From Rhodopseudomonas sp. BR0M22 (lineage in GTDB: Bacteria > Pseudomonadota > Alphaproteobacteria > Rhizobiales > Xanthobacteraceae), in contig NZ_QUMK01000015.1 in NCBI RefSeq assembly GCF_010907035.1, forward strand, positions 1 through 64,000: a stretch of 64,000 nucleotides of DNA, written 5' to 3'. The notes under the pieces are model-generated. The model ran no database searches. It was given only the letters and a program-made list of their open reading frames with translations, and was not told where the DNA came from. The translations under genes and the position numbers were made by a program. Positions within the stretch are counted from its first letter, which is position 1. The number at the start of each line of letters is the position of its first letter. Positions 1-7,673 of the stretch are shown here, one piece after another.

Positions 1-786
1 GTCCCCGCCCGCCCGTTCCATCTGCGCCAGATCGCGCACGACGATCACCGGCCCGGCTCTGTGTTCGATCCAGCCGCGCACCCGAATTCGTTGTCCTGTC
101 AGAGACTTGAGTGCGGGCCCGGCGGCCTCGTTCGCCCCCGCGATACGCCTTGAAATAGTCACCGCGAAGCCACGAGTCCAGCGACCGGAAAAGTTCAGAT
201 ACACCGTCGAACCGACCTCCCGCACCGACACCACCCGGCCCTCGACCACGGTGAACCGCCCTGTCCGAGCCACCATATCGCCCGAATTTGCGGCGTTTTT
301 TATGACGTTCTCCTGCACCCAAATACCCGAGGCAGCGCCCCGCGCCGCCGCTTCGGCCGCCAGCAGGTCCTTCCGGCAATCCGTCGGCGCGCGATCAATG
401 CCGACCAGCGCACGGCCTTCGGCCAACAACCGGCGCTGCACGAGTTCGCCACCGGCCTGCATCGCCACAAAAGCCCGCTGCCGTCCGTAGCGGTCCGGCA
501 CGTCGTCGGCGCCGTGCAACACGACCCCGCGCCCGAGCGTCAGCGCCGTGAGCAACGCCACTGCGGCCTCCGGTTGCTCGCCGGCCAGTTCGATTCCGGC
601 GAGCCGGACTTCGGCGCCGTCGGAAAGCCGCAGCGTTCGCGCATCGATCACCGAAGCCACCACGCCCTCGCCCAGCACCGGCAGTTCGGCACAGCCGGCA
701 ACAGCGGCGCCGTCGAGCTGCACCAGCACCATCGCTCCGCCGCAGATCGATGTCAGCCACCGAGTCCTGGTTCGCCGGAAAGTCAT
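1..786 (-). CDS. Secreted thermonuclease-like (SNase-fold) protein, 3' end outside window
   Basis: Partial gene: 262 codons run open to the left window edge with no stop. The N-terminus has several arginines, a hydrophobic stretch at about residues 11-30 and a VAGC sequence at 29-32, so it is probably exported and could be a lipoprotein. Residues 36-150 resemble the staphylococcal-nuclease fold: VRLAGIE around R61 and DRYGR at 98-102 match the regions holding two of the catalytic arginines. Residues from about 185 look like a second OB-fold-type segment. The start is the ATG at 784-786, which leaves the signal sequence intact. Nuclease activity is inferred from the family; the acidic catalytic residues are not clearly conserved, so it may be a non-catalytic member. 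Confidence 0.75.
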   Translation of the reverse strand, partial: MTFRRTRTRWLTSICGGAMVLVQLDGAAVAGCAELPVLGEGVVASVIDARTLRLSDGAEVRLAGIELAGEQPEAAVALLTALTLGRGVVLHGADDVPDRYGRQRAFVAMQAGGELVQRRLLAEGRALVGIDRAPTDCRKDLLAAEAAARGAASGIWVQENVIKNAANSGDMVARTGRFTVVEGRVVSVREVGSTVYLNFSGRWTRGFAVTISRRIAGANEAAGPALKSLTGQRIRVRGWIEHRAGPVIVVRDLAQMERAGGD

Positions 787-1167
787 CGAGCCCGCCGTGC
801 CGATTCGGATCACCGCCACTCGGCAAGATTAGCTGTCGGATTGATTGTGGCGAAGTGAAATGCACCTCGACTCTCGCCATAAAGTTCGGAGCCGTATTCG
901 GGGACTCGCGCGCGATGCGCGGCACGCAACGCGTGACGCACTTTGACCTCGCGCTGATTGCAGACAGGCAGGGATTGCACTTCACCAACTAAGCGTCGGC
1001 CGATTTCACCGAGCAACGTGCCGCTCCACGCTACGACGCGACACAGCAGTCCATTCCATCACTCGGAAAAACCGCATTGCTTGCCGCACGACAAGCGATG
1101 CGGCATGATCGCGCGCAATCAAAAATGGCGTCGTGATCACAATCGGCGCTCGTCAGGGGAGAACGTC
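787..1167. other. Intergenic region between divergent genes, no gene seen
   Basis: This 381-base stretch separates the divergent nuclease-like gene from the binding-protein gene. Reading frames here are short and overlap only as antisense or run-in frames of the neighbours. A small GCCGC/GCGGC inverted repeat lies near 1080-1103. It presumably holds both promoters, but I could not assign a convincing -35/-10 pair. Confidence 0.5.
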
Positions 1168-2373
1168 TTGAAGCCATTCCGCACCGCTCTACTCGCATGT
1201 CTGTCGATCGCAGCAATCACGGCCGCGAACGCGCAGACGCAGCCGCCGCTGAAGCTCGGCGCGATCCTCGATATGTCGGGCCTCTATGCCGACATCACCG
1301 GGACGGGCAGCGAGACTGCGGCCAAGATGGCCGCGGAAGACTTCGGCGGCACGGTGCTCGGCCGCAAGATCGAGATCATCGCCGCCGACCATCTGAACAA
1401 GGCCGACAACGCCGCCAACATCGCGCGCGACATGCTCGACAATCAGGGTGTCGAAGCCATCATCGACGTCGCCGCCTCGGCAACGGCCCTTGCCGCCGGC
1501 GAGATCGCCAAGGCCCGCAACAAGATCATCATGTTCTCCGGCCCGGGCTCGATCCGGCTCAGCAACGAAGCCTGCGGCCCCTACACGGTGCACTACGTGT
1601 TCGACACCTTCGCGCAGGCCAACACCACCGGCCTTGCCGCGGTGAAGCAGGGACTCGACACCTGGTTCTTCCTGTCGGCCGACTACGCGTTCGGCCAGGA
1701 CCTCGAGCGCGATACCACCAACGTCATCAAGGCGTCGGGCGGCAAGGTGCTGGGCAGCGTCAAGCATCCGCTCAACACCTCCGACTTCTCCTCATTCCTG
1801 CTGCAGGCGCAAAGCTCGAAGGCCAAGGTGATCGGCCTTGCCAATGCCGGCGGCGACACGATCACTGCGATCAAGCAGGGCGCCGAATTCGGCATCACCA
1901 AAGGCGGACAGAAGATCTCGCCGCTGCTCGCCTTCATCTCCGACATCGACAGCGTCGGGCTGGAGACCGCACAGGGTCTGATCCTGGCGGAAGCGTTCTA
2001 TTGGGACCTCAACGACGAGACCCGCGCGTTCTCCAAGCGTTTCATGGAGCGCACCAAGCGGATGCCGACCTCGGCGCAGGCGGGCCTGTACTCCGAAACG
2101 ATGCACTACCTGCAGGCCGTCAAGGCCGCGGGCACGACTGACGCAGCTGCGGTGACCAAGAAGATGAAGGAGACGCCGATCAACGACTTCTTCGCCAAGA
2201 ACGGCAAGATCCGTGAGGATGGCCGGATGGTGCACGACATGTACCTGTTCGAGGTCAAGAAGCCGTCGGAATCGAAAGGCCGCTGGGACTACTACAAGCT
2301 GCTCGCGACCGTCCCCGGCGATCAGGCATTCCAGCCGCTGTCGGAATCACGCTGCCCGCTGGTGAAGAAGTAA
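1168..2373 (+). CDS. ABC transporter substrate-binding protein, branched-chain amino acid (LivK) type
   Basis: Encodes 401 residues from a TTG start at 1168, chosen because AGGGGAGA lies just upstream and because the protein then begins with a typical Sec signal peptide (KPFRTALLACLSIAAITAANA) cut before QTQPP. The mature part is a type I periplasmic binding fold: LKLGAILDMSGLYADITGTG is the usual first strand and ligand loop. Such proteins bind branched-chain amino acids, amides or aromatic acids and feed LivHMGF-type importers. No permease or ATPase gene lies next to it, so it either works with a distant transporter or is an orphan receptor. The neighbouring acyl-CoA genes suggest, but do not show, an organic acid ligand. 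Confidence 0.88.
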   Translation: MKPFRTALLACLSIAAITAANAQTQPPLKLGAILDMSGLYADITGTGSETAAKMAAEDFGGTVLGRKIEIIAADHLNKADNAANIARDMLDNQGVEAIIDVAASATALAAGEIAKARNKIIMFSGPGSIRLSNEACGPYTVHYVFDTFAQANTTGLAAVKQGLDTWFFLSADYAFGQDLERDTTNVIKASGGKVLGSVKHPLNTSDFSSFLLQAQSSKAKVIGLANAGGDTITAIKQGAEFGITKGGQKISPLLAFISDIDSVGLETAQGLILAEAFYWDLNDETRAFSKRFMERTKRMPTSAQAGLYSETMHYLQAVKAAGTTDAAAVTKKMKETPINDFFAKNGKIREDGRMVHDMYLFEVKKPSESKGRWDYYKLLATVPGDQAFQPLSESRCPLVKK

Positions 2374-2384
2374 CCCGATCAACA

Positions 2385-2468
2385 CCGTCATTGCGAGGAG
2401 CGCAGCGACGAAGCAATCCGGCTCAGTGCACGGCGCTGGATTGCTTCGCCTTCGGCTCGCAATGACGG
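2385..2468. repeat. Imperfect palindromic intergenic repeat, family A
   Basis: The element begins CCGTCATTGCGAG and ends with the exact complement CTCGCAATGACGG, and has a second nested inverted pair GAAGCAATCC/GGATTGCTTC. It sits between a stop codon and the next gene, so transcripts through it would form a long hairpin that may act as a terminator or mRNA stabiliser. Elements of this look are common in Bradyrhizobium and Rhodopseudomonas genomes. Confidence 0.85.
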
Positions 2469-2550
2469 GGAATCCGTGAGACGGCGCTGGCGCGTCTTCT
2501 CACTGTCAGGGCCGTACTCGAAGCCACACAAATAACAACAAGGATCCGCC

Positions 2551-3339
2551 ATGACCGACATCGTCCTGCAAGATCTCGACCGCGGCCTGCTCACCATCAC
2601 GATGAACCGTCCCGATCGGCGCAACGCGCTCAATCAGGACATGATCCGCGGCTTGGTCGAGGCGGCGCATCGCGCCAAGGACGATCCGGAGGTCCGCGCG
2701 GTGCTGCTGAAGGGCGCCGGTGGCACGTTCTGCGTCGGCGGTGACGTCAAGTCGATGGCGGCAGCGGGTGCTCCGCCGCCGCTCGAACAGAAGGTGGCAA
2801 ACCTCCGCCGTGGCATGGAAGTATCCCGTCTGCTGCATCAGATGCCCAAGCCGGTGGTGGCGCAGATCGACGGCGCGGCGGCAGGCGCAGGCCTGTCGAT
2901 GGCGCTCGCCTGCGATCTGCGGGTGGCGGGCGCCTCGGCCAAGATCACAACCGCCTTCGCCAAGGTCGGTCTCTCCGGCGATTTCGGCGGCACATATTTC
3001 CTGACGCACCTGATCGGCGCCGCCAAAGCCCGCGAGCTGTATCTGACCTCGCCGGTGCTGACCGCCGAGCAGGCGCAGGCGCTCGGCATCGTCAGCCGGG
3101 TGGTGCCGGACGCCGAGGTCGAATCCGCCACGCGTGAACTGGCGCTGTCGCTGGCGCAAGGCCCGACCGTGACGCTCGGCTACATCAAGACCAACATCAA
3201 CAACGCCGAGAGCCTGTCGCTCGAAGCCTGCTTCGACGCCGAAGCGCTGCATCACTCGCGCTGCGCCGAGACCGCCGACCACAAGGAAGCCGCCGCCGCC
3301 TTCGTCGAGAAGCGCGCACCGTCGTTCAAAGGGCGCTGA
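2551..3339 (+). CDS. Enoyl-CoA hydratase/isomerase (crotonase) family, PaaG-like
   Basis: A 262-residue crotonase. The oxyanion-hole segments are TFCVGGD (59-65) and AAGAGLSMA (110-119). The two glutamates that catalyse water addition in true enoyl-CoA hydratases are replaced (serine in the AGAGLS loop, alanine in AFAKVGL). Instead an aspartate, D144 in LSGDFGGT, sits where PaaG, the ring-epoxide/double-bond isomerase of phenylacetate breakdown, has its catalytic aspartate. An isomerase role on an unsaturated acyl-CoA is therefore more likely than hydration. The gene is followed after two bases by a glyoxalase-fold gene, so the two are almost certainly co-transcribed and may act in the same pathway. 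Substrate unknown. Confidence 0.88.
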   Translation: MTDIVLQDLDRGLLTITMNRPDRRNALNQDMIRGLVEAAHRAKDDPEVRAVLLKGAGGTFCVGGDVKSMAAAGAPPPLEQKVANLRRGMEVSRLLHQMPKPVVAQIDGAAAGAGLSMALACDLRVAGASAKITTAFAKVGLSGDFGGTYFLTHLIGAAKARELYLTSPVLTAEQAQALGIVSRVVPDAEVESATRELALSLAQGPTVTLGYIKTNINNAESLSLEACFDAEALHHSRCAETADHKEAAAAFVEKRAPSFKGR

Positions 3340-3341
3340 CG

Positions 3342-4106
3342 ATGGCGCCGTTCCTCCGCCTGCGCCAGATCTGCCTCGTTACTGAGCCGATCGAACCCGC
3401 CGCGTCGCGTCTCGCCGCGATCCTCGGGCTGACCATCTGCTACCGCGATCCGCATGTCGGCAAATACGGCCTGGAGAACGTGCTGCTGCCGGTCGACGCA
3501 ACGCTCTTGGAAATCGTCGCGCCGACCCAAGCGGGCACCGCGGCCGGCCGCTTCCTGGAGAAGACCCAAGGCCGCGGCGGCTACATGGCGATCTTCTGTT
3601 GCGACGATCCCGATGCCCGCGGCCGTCACGCCGCGAGCCTCGGCGTCCGCACCGCCAATGTGATCGACCACGCGCCGTATCATGGCGTGCAGCTCCATCC
3701 GCGCGACTGCCGCGCCGCCTTCATCGAGCTGAACCACACCGAAGGCAGTGACAACATTCGCGGGCCCTACCCGCCGGCGGGTCCGGATTGGGCCAAGGCG
3801 ATCCGCACCGACACCACGCAGGCGCTGACCGCAGTCGAAATGCAGAGCCCCGATCCGGCCGATCTCGCCGCGCATTGGGGCCGCATTCTCGAACTGCCGG
3901 TGGAAACGGATGCAAGTGGCATCGCCGAACTGCGCCTGCCGAACGCCACGTTCCGGTTCGTGCAGGGCGCCAGCGAAGCAATGACGGCGCTGACATTCAA
4001 GGTGGCGGATGCGCAGAAGGTTCGCGCAGCTGCACAGGCGCAGGGCGTGAGCTGCACTGCCGACGGCTTCAGCCTCGCAGGCGTCGAGTTCAGGCTGACG
4101 AACTAA
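3342..4106 (+). CDS. VOC/glyoxalase-like domain protein
   Basis: 254 residues, starting two bases after the crotonase stop. The N-terminal half (RLRQICLVTEPIEPAASRLA ... LGLTICYRD) is a vicinal-oxygen-chelate module and the C-terminal half repeats the fold (AVEMQSPDPADLAAHWGRIL ... FRFVQG). The HHV-type metal-binding pattern of glyoxalase I is not obvious, so it belongs to the broad glyoxalase-like class whose members include epimerases, dioxygenases and binding proteins. Tight coupling to a PaaG-like isomerase suggests a step on an acyl-CoA or related acid. Exact reaction cannot be read from sequence. Confidence 0.8.
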   Translation: MAPFLRLRQICLVTEPIEPAASRLAAILGLTICYRDPHVGKYGLENVLLPVDATLLEIVAPTQAGTAAGRFLEKTQGRGGYMAIFCCDDPDARGRHAASLGVRTANVIDHAPYHGVQLHPRDCRAAFIELNHTEGSDNIRGPYPPAGPDWAKAIRTDTTQALTAVEMQSPDPADLAAHWGRILELPVETDASGIAELRLPNATFRFVQGASEAMTALTFKVADAQKVRAAAQAQGVSCTADGFSLAGVEFRLTN

Positions 4107-4118
4107 CAACCTGCATGG

Positions 4119-4231
4119 CCTCATCCTGAGGAGCCCGGCTAAGCCGGGCGTCTCGAAGGATGGCTGCGAGTCACGCCGTGCACCACAACCTCATGGTTCG
4201 AGACGGCGCTACGCGCCTCCTCACCATGAGG
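4119..4231. repeat. Two-module palindromic repeat, family B, copy 1
   Basis: The element runs from CCTCATCCTGAGGAGCCCGG to CCTCACCATGAGG and contains two hairpin modules joined by a variable spacer. Its reverse complement matches the element at 44604-44709 over both modules, while the spacer differs. It lies between convergent genes (glyoxalase-like and crotonase). Confidence 0.85.
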
Positions 4232-4256
4232 GCCGATGACTTGGAGAAACAACTTC

Positions 4257-4295
4257 GAGATTCCGGGTTCGCGCTCCGCGCGCCCCGGAATGACG
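4257..4295. repeat. Palindromic repeat, family C, single module
   Basis: A 39-base element with ATTCCGGG and its complement-like CCCCGGAAT arms around a GC-rich centre. The same module, with a slightly different centre, occurs at 27391-27429 as the right half of a larger repeat. It sits downstream of the minus-strand crotonase gene and could contribute to its transcription termination. Confidence 0.75.
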
Positions 4296-4321
4296 ACGTG
4301 GGGCCGACGAGTAGTTTTGCC

Positions 4322-5128
4322 CTACCGTCCCTTGAAATGCGCGACGCGGCGTTCTTCGGTGGCTTTGACGCCTTCCTTGAAGTCTTCGGTGGCGCGCAGG
4401 CGGGTTTGTTCGGCGAGTTCGTGCTTGGTCGCCTGCATCACCCGGTCGGCGAGGTTCGCGCGCATCGTGGCGCGGGTCGACAGCAGGCCGAGCGGCGAGC
4501 ATTCAGCGATTTCGCGGGCGAGCTTCAGCGCGCCGCTGCGGACCTCGTTGATCGGCACCAGCACGTTGGCAAGGCCCATCTGCACCGCTTCTTCGCCGGT
4601 GACGCGGCGCGAGGTGTAGAACATCAGCTCGGCGTTGTTCTTGCCGATCAATTCCGGCAGCGTCACGGTGAGGCCGAAGCCGGGATGAAAACCGAGCTTG
4701 GTGAAGTTGGCGGAGAACCGTGCCTCGGCGCAGGTGACGCGGAAGTCGGCCGACACCGCAAGACCCAGTCCGCCGCCGATCGCAGCGCCGTGAACCGCCG
4801 CGATGATCGGCTTCTTGGCGCGGAAGATCCGCACCGCCTCGTAATACAGATGACCGATCTCGCCGAGGCTGTCGGCCGGATCGCCCTTCGCCGCCGCCGG
4901 GTCGACCTCCTGCCGCGCCGGATCGCCGAAATTGGCGCCGGCGCAGAACGCCTTGCCCTGCGCCGCCAGCACGGTGGCGCGCACTTGCGGATCGGCGTCG
5001 ATCTCGTCCAGCGCGTTGGCGATCTGCCGGATCAGCGAGATGTCGAAGAAGTTCAGCGGCGGCCGCTGGATTTCGATGGTGGCGACGTGGCCGGTCTTTT
5101 CGACCGCGATATCGGTGTAGCTGCTCAT
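4322..5128 (-). CDS. Enoyl-CoA hydratase/isomerase (crotonase) family
   Basis: 268 residues; start ATG preceded by GAGGA. Crotonase landmarks are the oxyanion segments AFCAGANF (60-67) and AAIGGGLGLAV (115-125). Neither catalytic glutamate of classical hydratases is present: the GGGLGLA loop has no E after the glycines and the next motif reads ANFTKLGFHPGFG, where hydratases have a PE pair. It may therefore be an isomerase, hydrolase or ring-cleaving member. It is the last gene of a minus-strand operon behind two acyl-CoA dehydrogenases (32-base gap), which places it directly after alpha-beta desaturation of an acyl-CoA thioester. Confidence 0.87.
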   Translation of the reverse strand: MSSYTDIAVEKTGHVATIEIQRPPLNFFDISLIRQIANALDEIDADPQVRATVLAAQGKAFCAGANFGDPARQEVDPAAAKGDPADSLGEIGHLYYEAVRIFRAKKPIIAAVHGAAIGGGLGLAVSADFRVTCAEARFSANFTKLGFHPGFGLTVTLPELIGKNNAELMFYTSRRVTGEEAVQMGLANVLVPINEVRSGALKLAREIAECSPLGLLSTRATMRANLADRVMQATKHELAEQTRLRATEDFKEGVKATEERRVAHFKGR

Positions 5129-5160
5129 GATTGTCCTCGATCGTTCGATGCGCGCCGGCG

Positions 5161-6321
5161 TCAGCGTAGGCCGAGCCCGCGGGCGATGATGCCGCGCAGC
5201 ACCTCGGTGGTGCCACCCTGGATGGTGAGCTTCGGCGCCAGCTTGGTGGCGAACGCCGTCAGCTCGTCGAGCGTGGCATGGTTCGATGCTTCACCGTCGA
5301 CGAAGGCGGCGAGTTCACGCACCCGGTGCGGCAATTGCTGCTCCCAGATCGTACCGATGTCTTTGACGATCGAGGCCTCCACAACCGGCTCCTTGCCGGC
5401 CTGCAGCATGCCGGCGACCGACACCGACATCCGCCGCATGGTGTGCAGTTGCGCCACCAGCCGGCCGATGCCCTCGGCGCCGCGGGTGTCCGGATCGGGA
5501 CCGAGCGCGCGCACCAGTTCGGTGAGCACGTAGTAGGTCTCGAGGAAGCGTTCCGGCCCCGACCGCTCGTAGGCGAGTTCGGACGTCGCCTGTTTCCAGG
5601 CGCCGTCGACCTCGCCGAGCAGATGATCGTCCGGCACGAACACGTCGGTGAACACCACCTCGTTGAATTCGTACTGACCGGTGATCTGCGCGATCGGGTT
5701 CACCTTGATGCCGGGCGACTTCATGTCGACCAGGAACTGGGTCAGGCCGTGGCGGCGATTTTCCTTGGTCGGCGGCGAGGTGCGGAAGATCGCGATCATG
5801 TAGTCGGCGATGTGCGCCGAGGTGGTCCAGATCTTCGAGCCGTTGATCAGATAGCCGCCGTCGGTCTTGGTCGCCTTGGTCTTGGCGGCGAACAGGTCGG
5901 AGCCGGAATTCGGCTCGCTCATGCCGATCGCGAAGCATAGTTCGCCACGGCAGATCCGCGGCAGGATGTCCATCTTGATGTGCTCGGGCGCGTATTTCAG
6001 CAGCACCGGGCCGCTCTGGCGATCGGCGACGAAGAACCGCCGGGTCGGCGCATTGGCGATGCGCATTTCCTCGGTGACGACGTAGCGCTCCAGAAAGGTG
6101 CGCTCGTGGCCGCCGTATTGCTTCGGCCAGGTCATGCCGAGCCAGCCGCGTTCCCCGACGCGGCGGGAGAATTCAGGCGCGTCGGAATCTTCGCGCTGCG
6201 GCTTGTGTGGATCGAAGGTGCCGGCGGCGATTTCTTCGGCGAGGAAGGCGCGGACTTCCTTGCGCAGCTCTTCGCAGACGGGCGGCAGGCGGATCGGATC
6301 GAAACGGAGGGCGGCGGTCAT
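5161..6321 (-). CDS. Acyl-CoA dehydrogenase, larger subunit type
   Basis: 386 residues, full length for the family. Landmarks: MSEPNSGSD (FAD/substrate loop), WTTSAHIADYM, and the C-terminal QGGTTEVLRGIIARGLG that binds FAD of the partner subunit. The segment LAYERSGPERFL in the C-terminal half carries the glutamate expected to act as catalytic base in this subgroup. FAD-dependent alpha,beta-dehydrogenation of an acyl-CoA, passing electrons to ETF, is the likely reaction. It lies 26 bases behind a second, shorter and divergent dehydrogenase gene, an arrangement typical of heteromeric enzymes that oxidise bulky acyl-CoAs such as steroid or terpenoid side chains; the partnership here is inferred. 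Confidence 0.9.
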   Translation of the reverse strand: MTAALRFDPIRLPPVCEELRKEVRAFLAEEIAAGTFDPHKPQREDSDAPEFSRRVGERGWLGMTWPKQYGGHERTFLERYVVTEEMRIANAPTRRFFVADRQSGPVLLKYAPEHIKMDILPRICRGELCFAIGMSEPNSGSDLFAAKTKATKTDGGYLINGSKIWTTSAHIADYMIAIFRTSPPTKENRRHGLTQFLVDMKSPGIKVNPIAQITGQYEFNEVVFTDVFVPDDHLLGEVDGAWKQATSELAYERSGPERFLETYYVLTELVRALGPDPDTRGAEGIGRLVAQLHTMRRMSVSVAGMLQAGKEPVVEASIVKDIGTIWEQQLPHRVRELAAFVDGEASNHATLDELTAFATKLAPKLTIQGGTTEVLRGIIARGLGLR

Positions 6322-6347
6322 CGCATAATCTCGCTACGTTGAGGCGG

Positions 6348-7412
6348 TCAGCGCGAAGCGACCAGCGGCCACAAATCATCGGCACCACGCTTGGCCACCA
6401 TGCGGCCGAGCTCGACCGCCCAATGGCTCTCGTTGCCGAAATCGTCGCGCCAGGCGAGCGCGCGCAAGCTGAAGCGATGCAGGATGTGCTCACGGGTGAA
6501 GCCGATCGCGCCGTGCACCTGATGGGCGATCGCCGCGCCCTTCTCGGCCGCTTCGGCGCAGCGGATCTTGGCCGCGGCGGCTTCGAGAAACAACGCCTCA
6601 TCGAAGCCGTCAGCGCTACTGATCGCGTCGGCCGCGGAGGTCGCGGCCGCGAGTGCAGCCGAGGTTTCGCCGGCGAGCTTTGCCAGATTGTGCTGCACCG
6701 CCTGGAATTTGCCGATCTTCTTTTCGAACGCGACGCGCTCGTTGGCATAAGTCACGCTGCGGTCGAGCAGCGTTTCCAGTGCGCCGGCGATTTGCAGGCT
6801 GCGCGCGACGACGCCCATCAGCAGCAAAGAGGTCTGATTCAGCCCATCAGGCGCGGGCGCCGTGGCGATCGGCGCGACCTTGTCCAGAGTAACGACGTCC
6901 GACGCATCACCGCCGACGCCGAGACCTTTGTCGATCCGGCAGGCCGATGCCGGCACCAGCGCGATCGTTGCGCCGGCAGCGCTTTGCGCCAGCACGGCGA
7001 TGTGCTGCGCGCCTTGCGCGAACGGCACGCTGCGCGCGCGACCCGACAACTTGCCGTCCGCATCCAGCGCAATGCGATCTTTCGGATGAGCCGGCGCGAT
7101 CGTCATCGCGCCTTCGGGCGCCGCGATCTTGCCCTGGGCGAGCAGCCAGCCGGCCAGCATGGTTTCGGCGAGCGGCACCGCGAGGCCGGCGCGGCCGGCG
7201 GCGTTGAGGACGCCGAAGCCTTCGGCAACGCTGGCGCCCGAGCCACCGAACTCCTCCGGCACCCAGGACAGCAGCAGCCCGGACTCGCTCAGCGCCTGCC
7301 ACAGCGGCGCCTTCCAGGTCTCGGCTTTGTCGGCATTGATGGTTTGCGCATCGGCGAGGTCGGCGAAGATCTTCTCCGCAGTCTCGACGACGATGTTGTC
7401 AGTCTCCGTCAC
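6348..7412 (-). CDS. Acyl-CoA dehydrogenase, smaller partner subunit type
   Basis: 354 residues from a GTG at 7410-7412; the frame extends further upstream but that portion is low-complexity and unlike the family, whereas VTETDNIVVETAEKIFADL is a normal start. Family marks are LLLSWVPEEFGGSG and, in the C-terminal domain, YANERVAFEKKIGKFQAVQH and HQVHGAIGFTREH. The central beta domain is degenerate: the usual substrate loop (T/SEP.aGSD) is missing, replaced by APAHPKDRIALDADG. Together with the adjacent full-sized paralogue this suggests it is the non-catalytic or FAD-completing half of a heterotetramer. First gene of the operon dehydrogenase-dehydrogenase-crotonase. Confidence 0.87.
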   Translation of the reverse strand: MTETDNIVVETAEKIFADLADAQTINADKAETWKAPLWQALSESGLLLSWVPEEFGGSGASVAEGFGVLNAAGRAGLAVPLAETMLAGWLLAQGKIAAPEGAMTIAPAHPKDRIALDADGKLSGRARSVPFAQGAQHIAVLAQSAAGATIALVPASACRIDKGLGVGGDASDVVTLDKVAPIATAPAPDGLNQTSLLLMGVVARSLQIAGALETLLDRSVTYANERVAFEKKIGKFQAVQHNLAKLAGETSAALAAATSAADAISSADGFDEALFLEAAAAKIRCAEAAEKGAAIAHQVHGAIGFTREHILHRFSLRALAWRDDFGNESHWAVELGRMVAKRGADDLWPLVASR

Positions 7413-7673
7413 GGCGTTTCCCGGTTGCGCACTCAGCACCCGGCGGATCGCCAAGCATGCGTGCTGGTCTTGTTGTTGCGCGGCATGATGATGAAAAGCC
7501 GATACGAAGACAAGCGCGGCCGGCACGGGGCGGACTGCGCAGCGGACATGGTCGAAACCGAGGAACGCGACAGACTTATTCCGCATCATGGGTTTTGCCG
7601 GCTTGCCCTCGATGTCGCAGCCGATATGGTGGCGGCCACGCGGCGAAGCCGGTTCGATGCAGAGGGAGTGAAG

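Noticed and set aside
4107-4321. Possible CRISPR-like or direct repeat array
   Set aside because: The repeats are palindromic intergenic modules of two families, not regularly spaced direct repeats, and no cas gene is present.
4160-5533. 457-codon plus-strand frame over the crotonase and dehydrogenase genes
   Set aside because: Antisense shadow of two clear minus-strand enzymes; its protein has no sensible composition.
6207-7673. Upstream part of the long frame containing the SDR
   Set aside because: It runs antisense through two acyl-CoA dehydrogenases; the SDR fold begins exactly at 7674 after a ribosome site.
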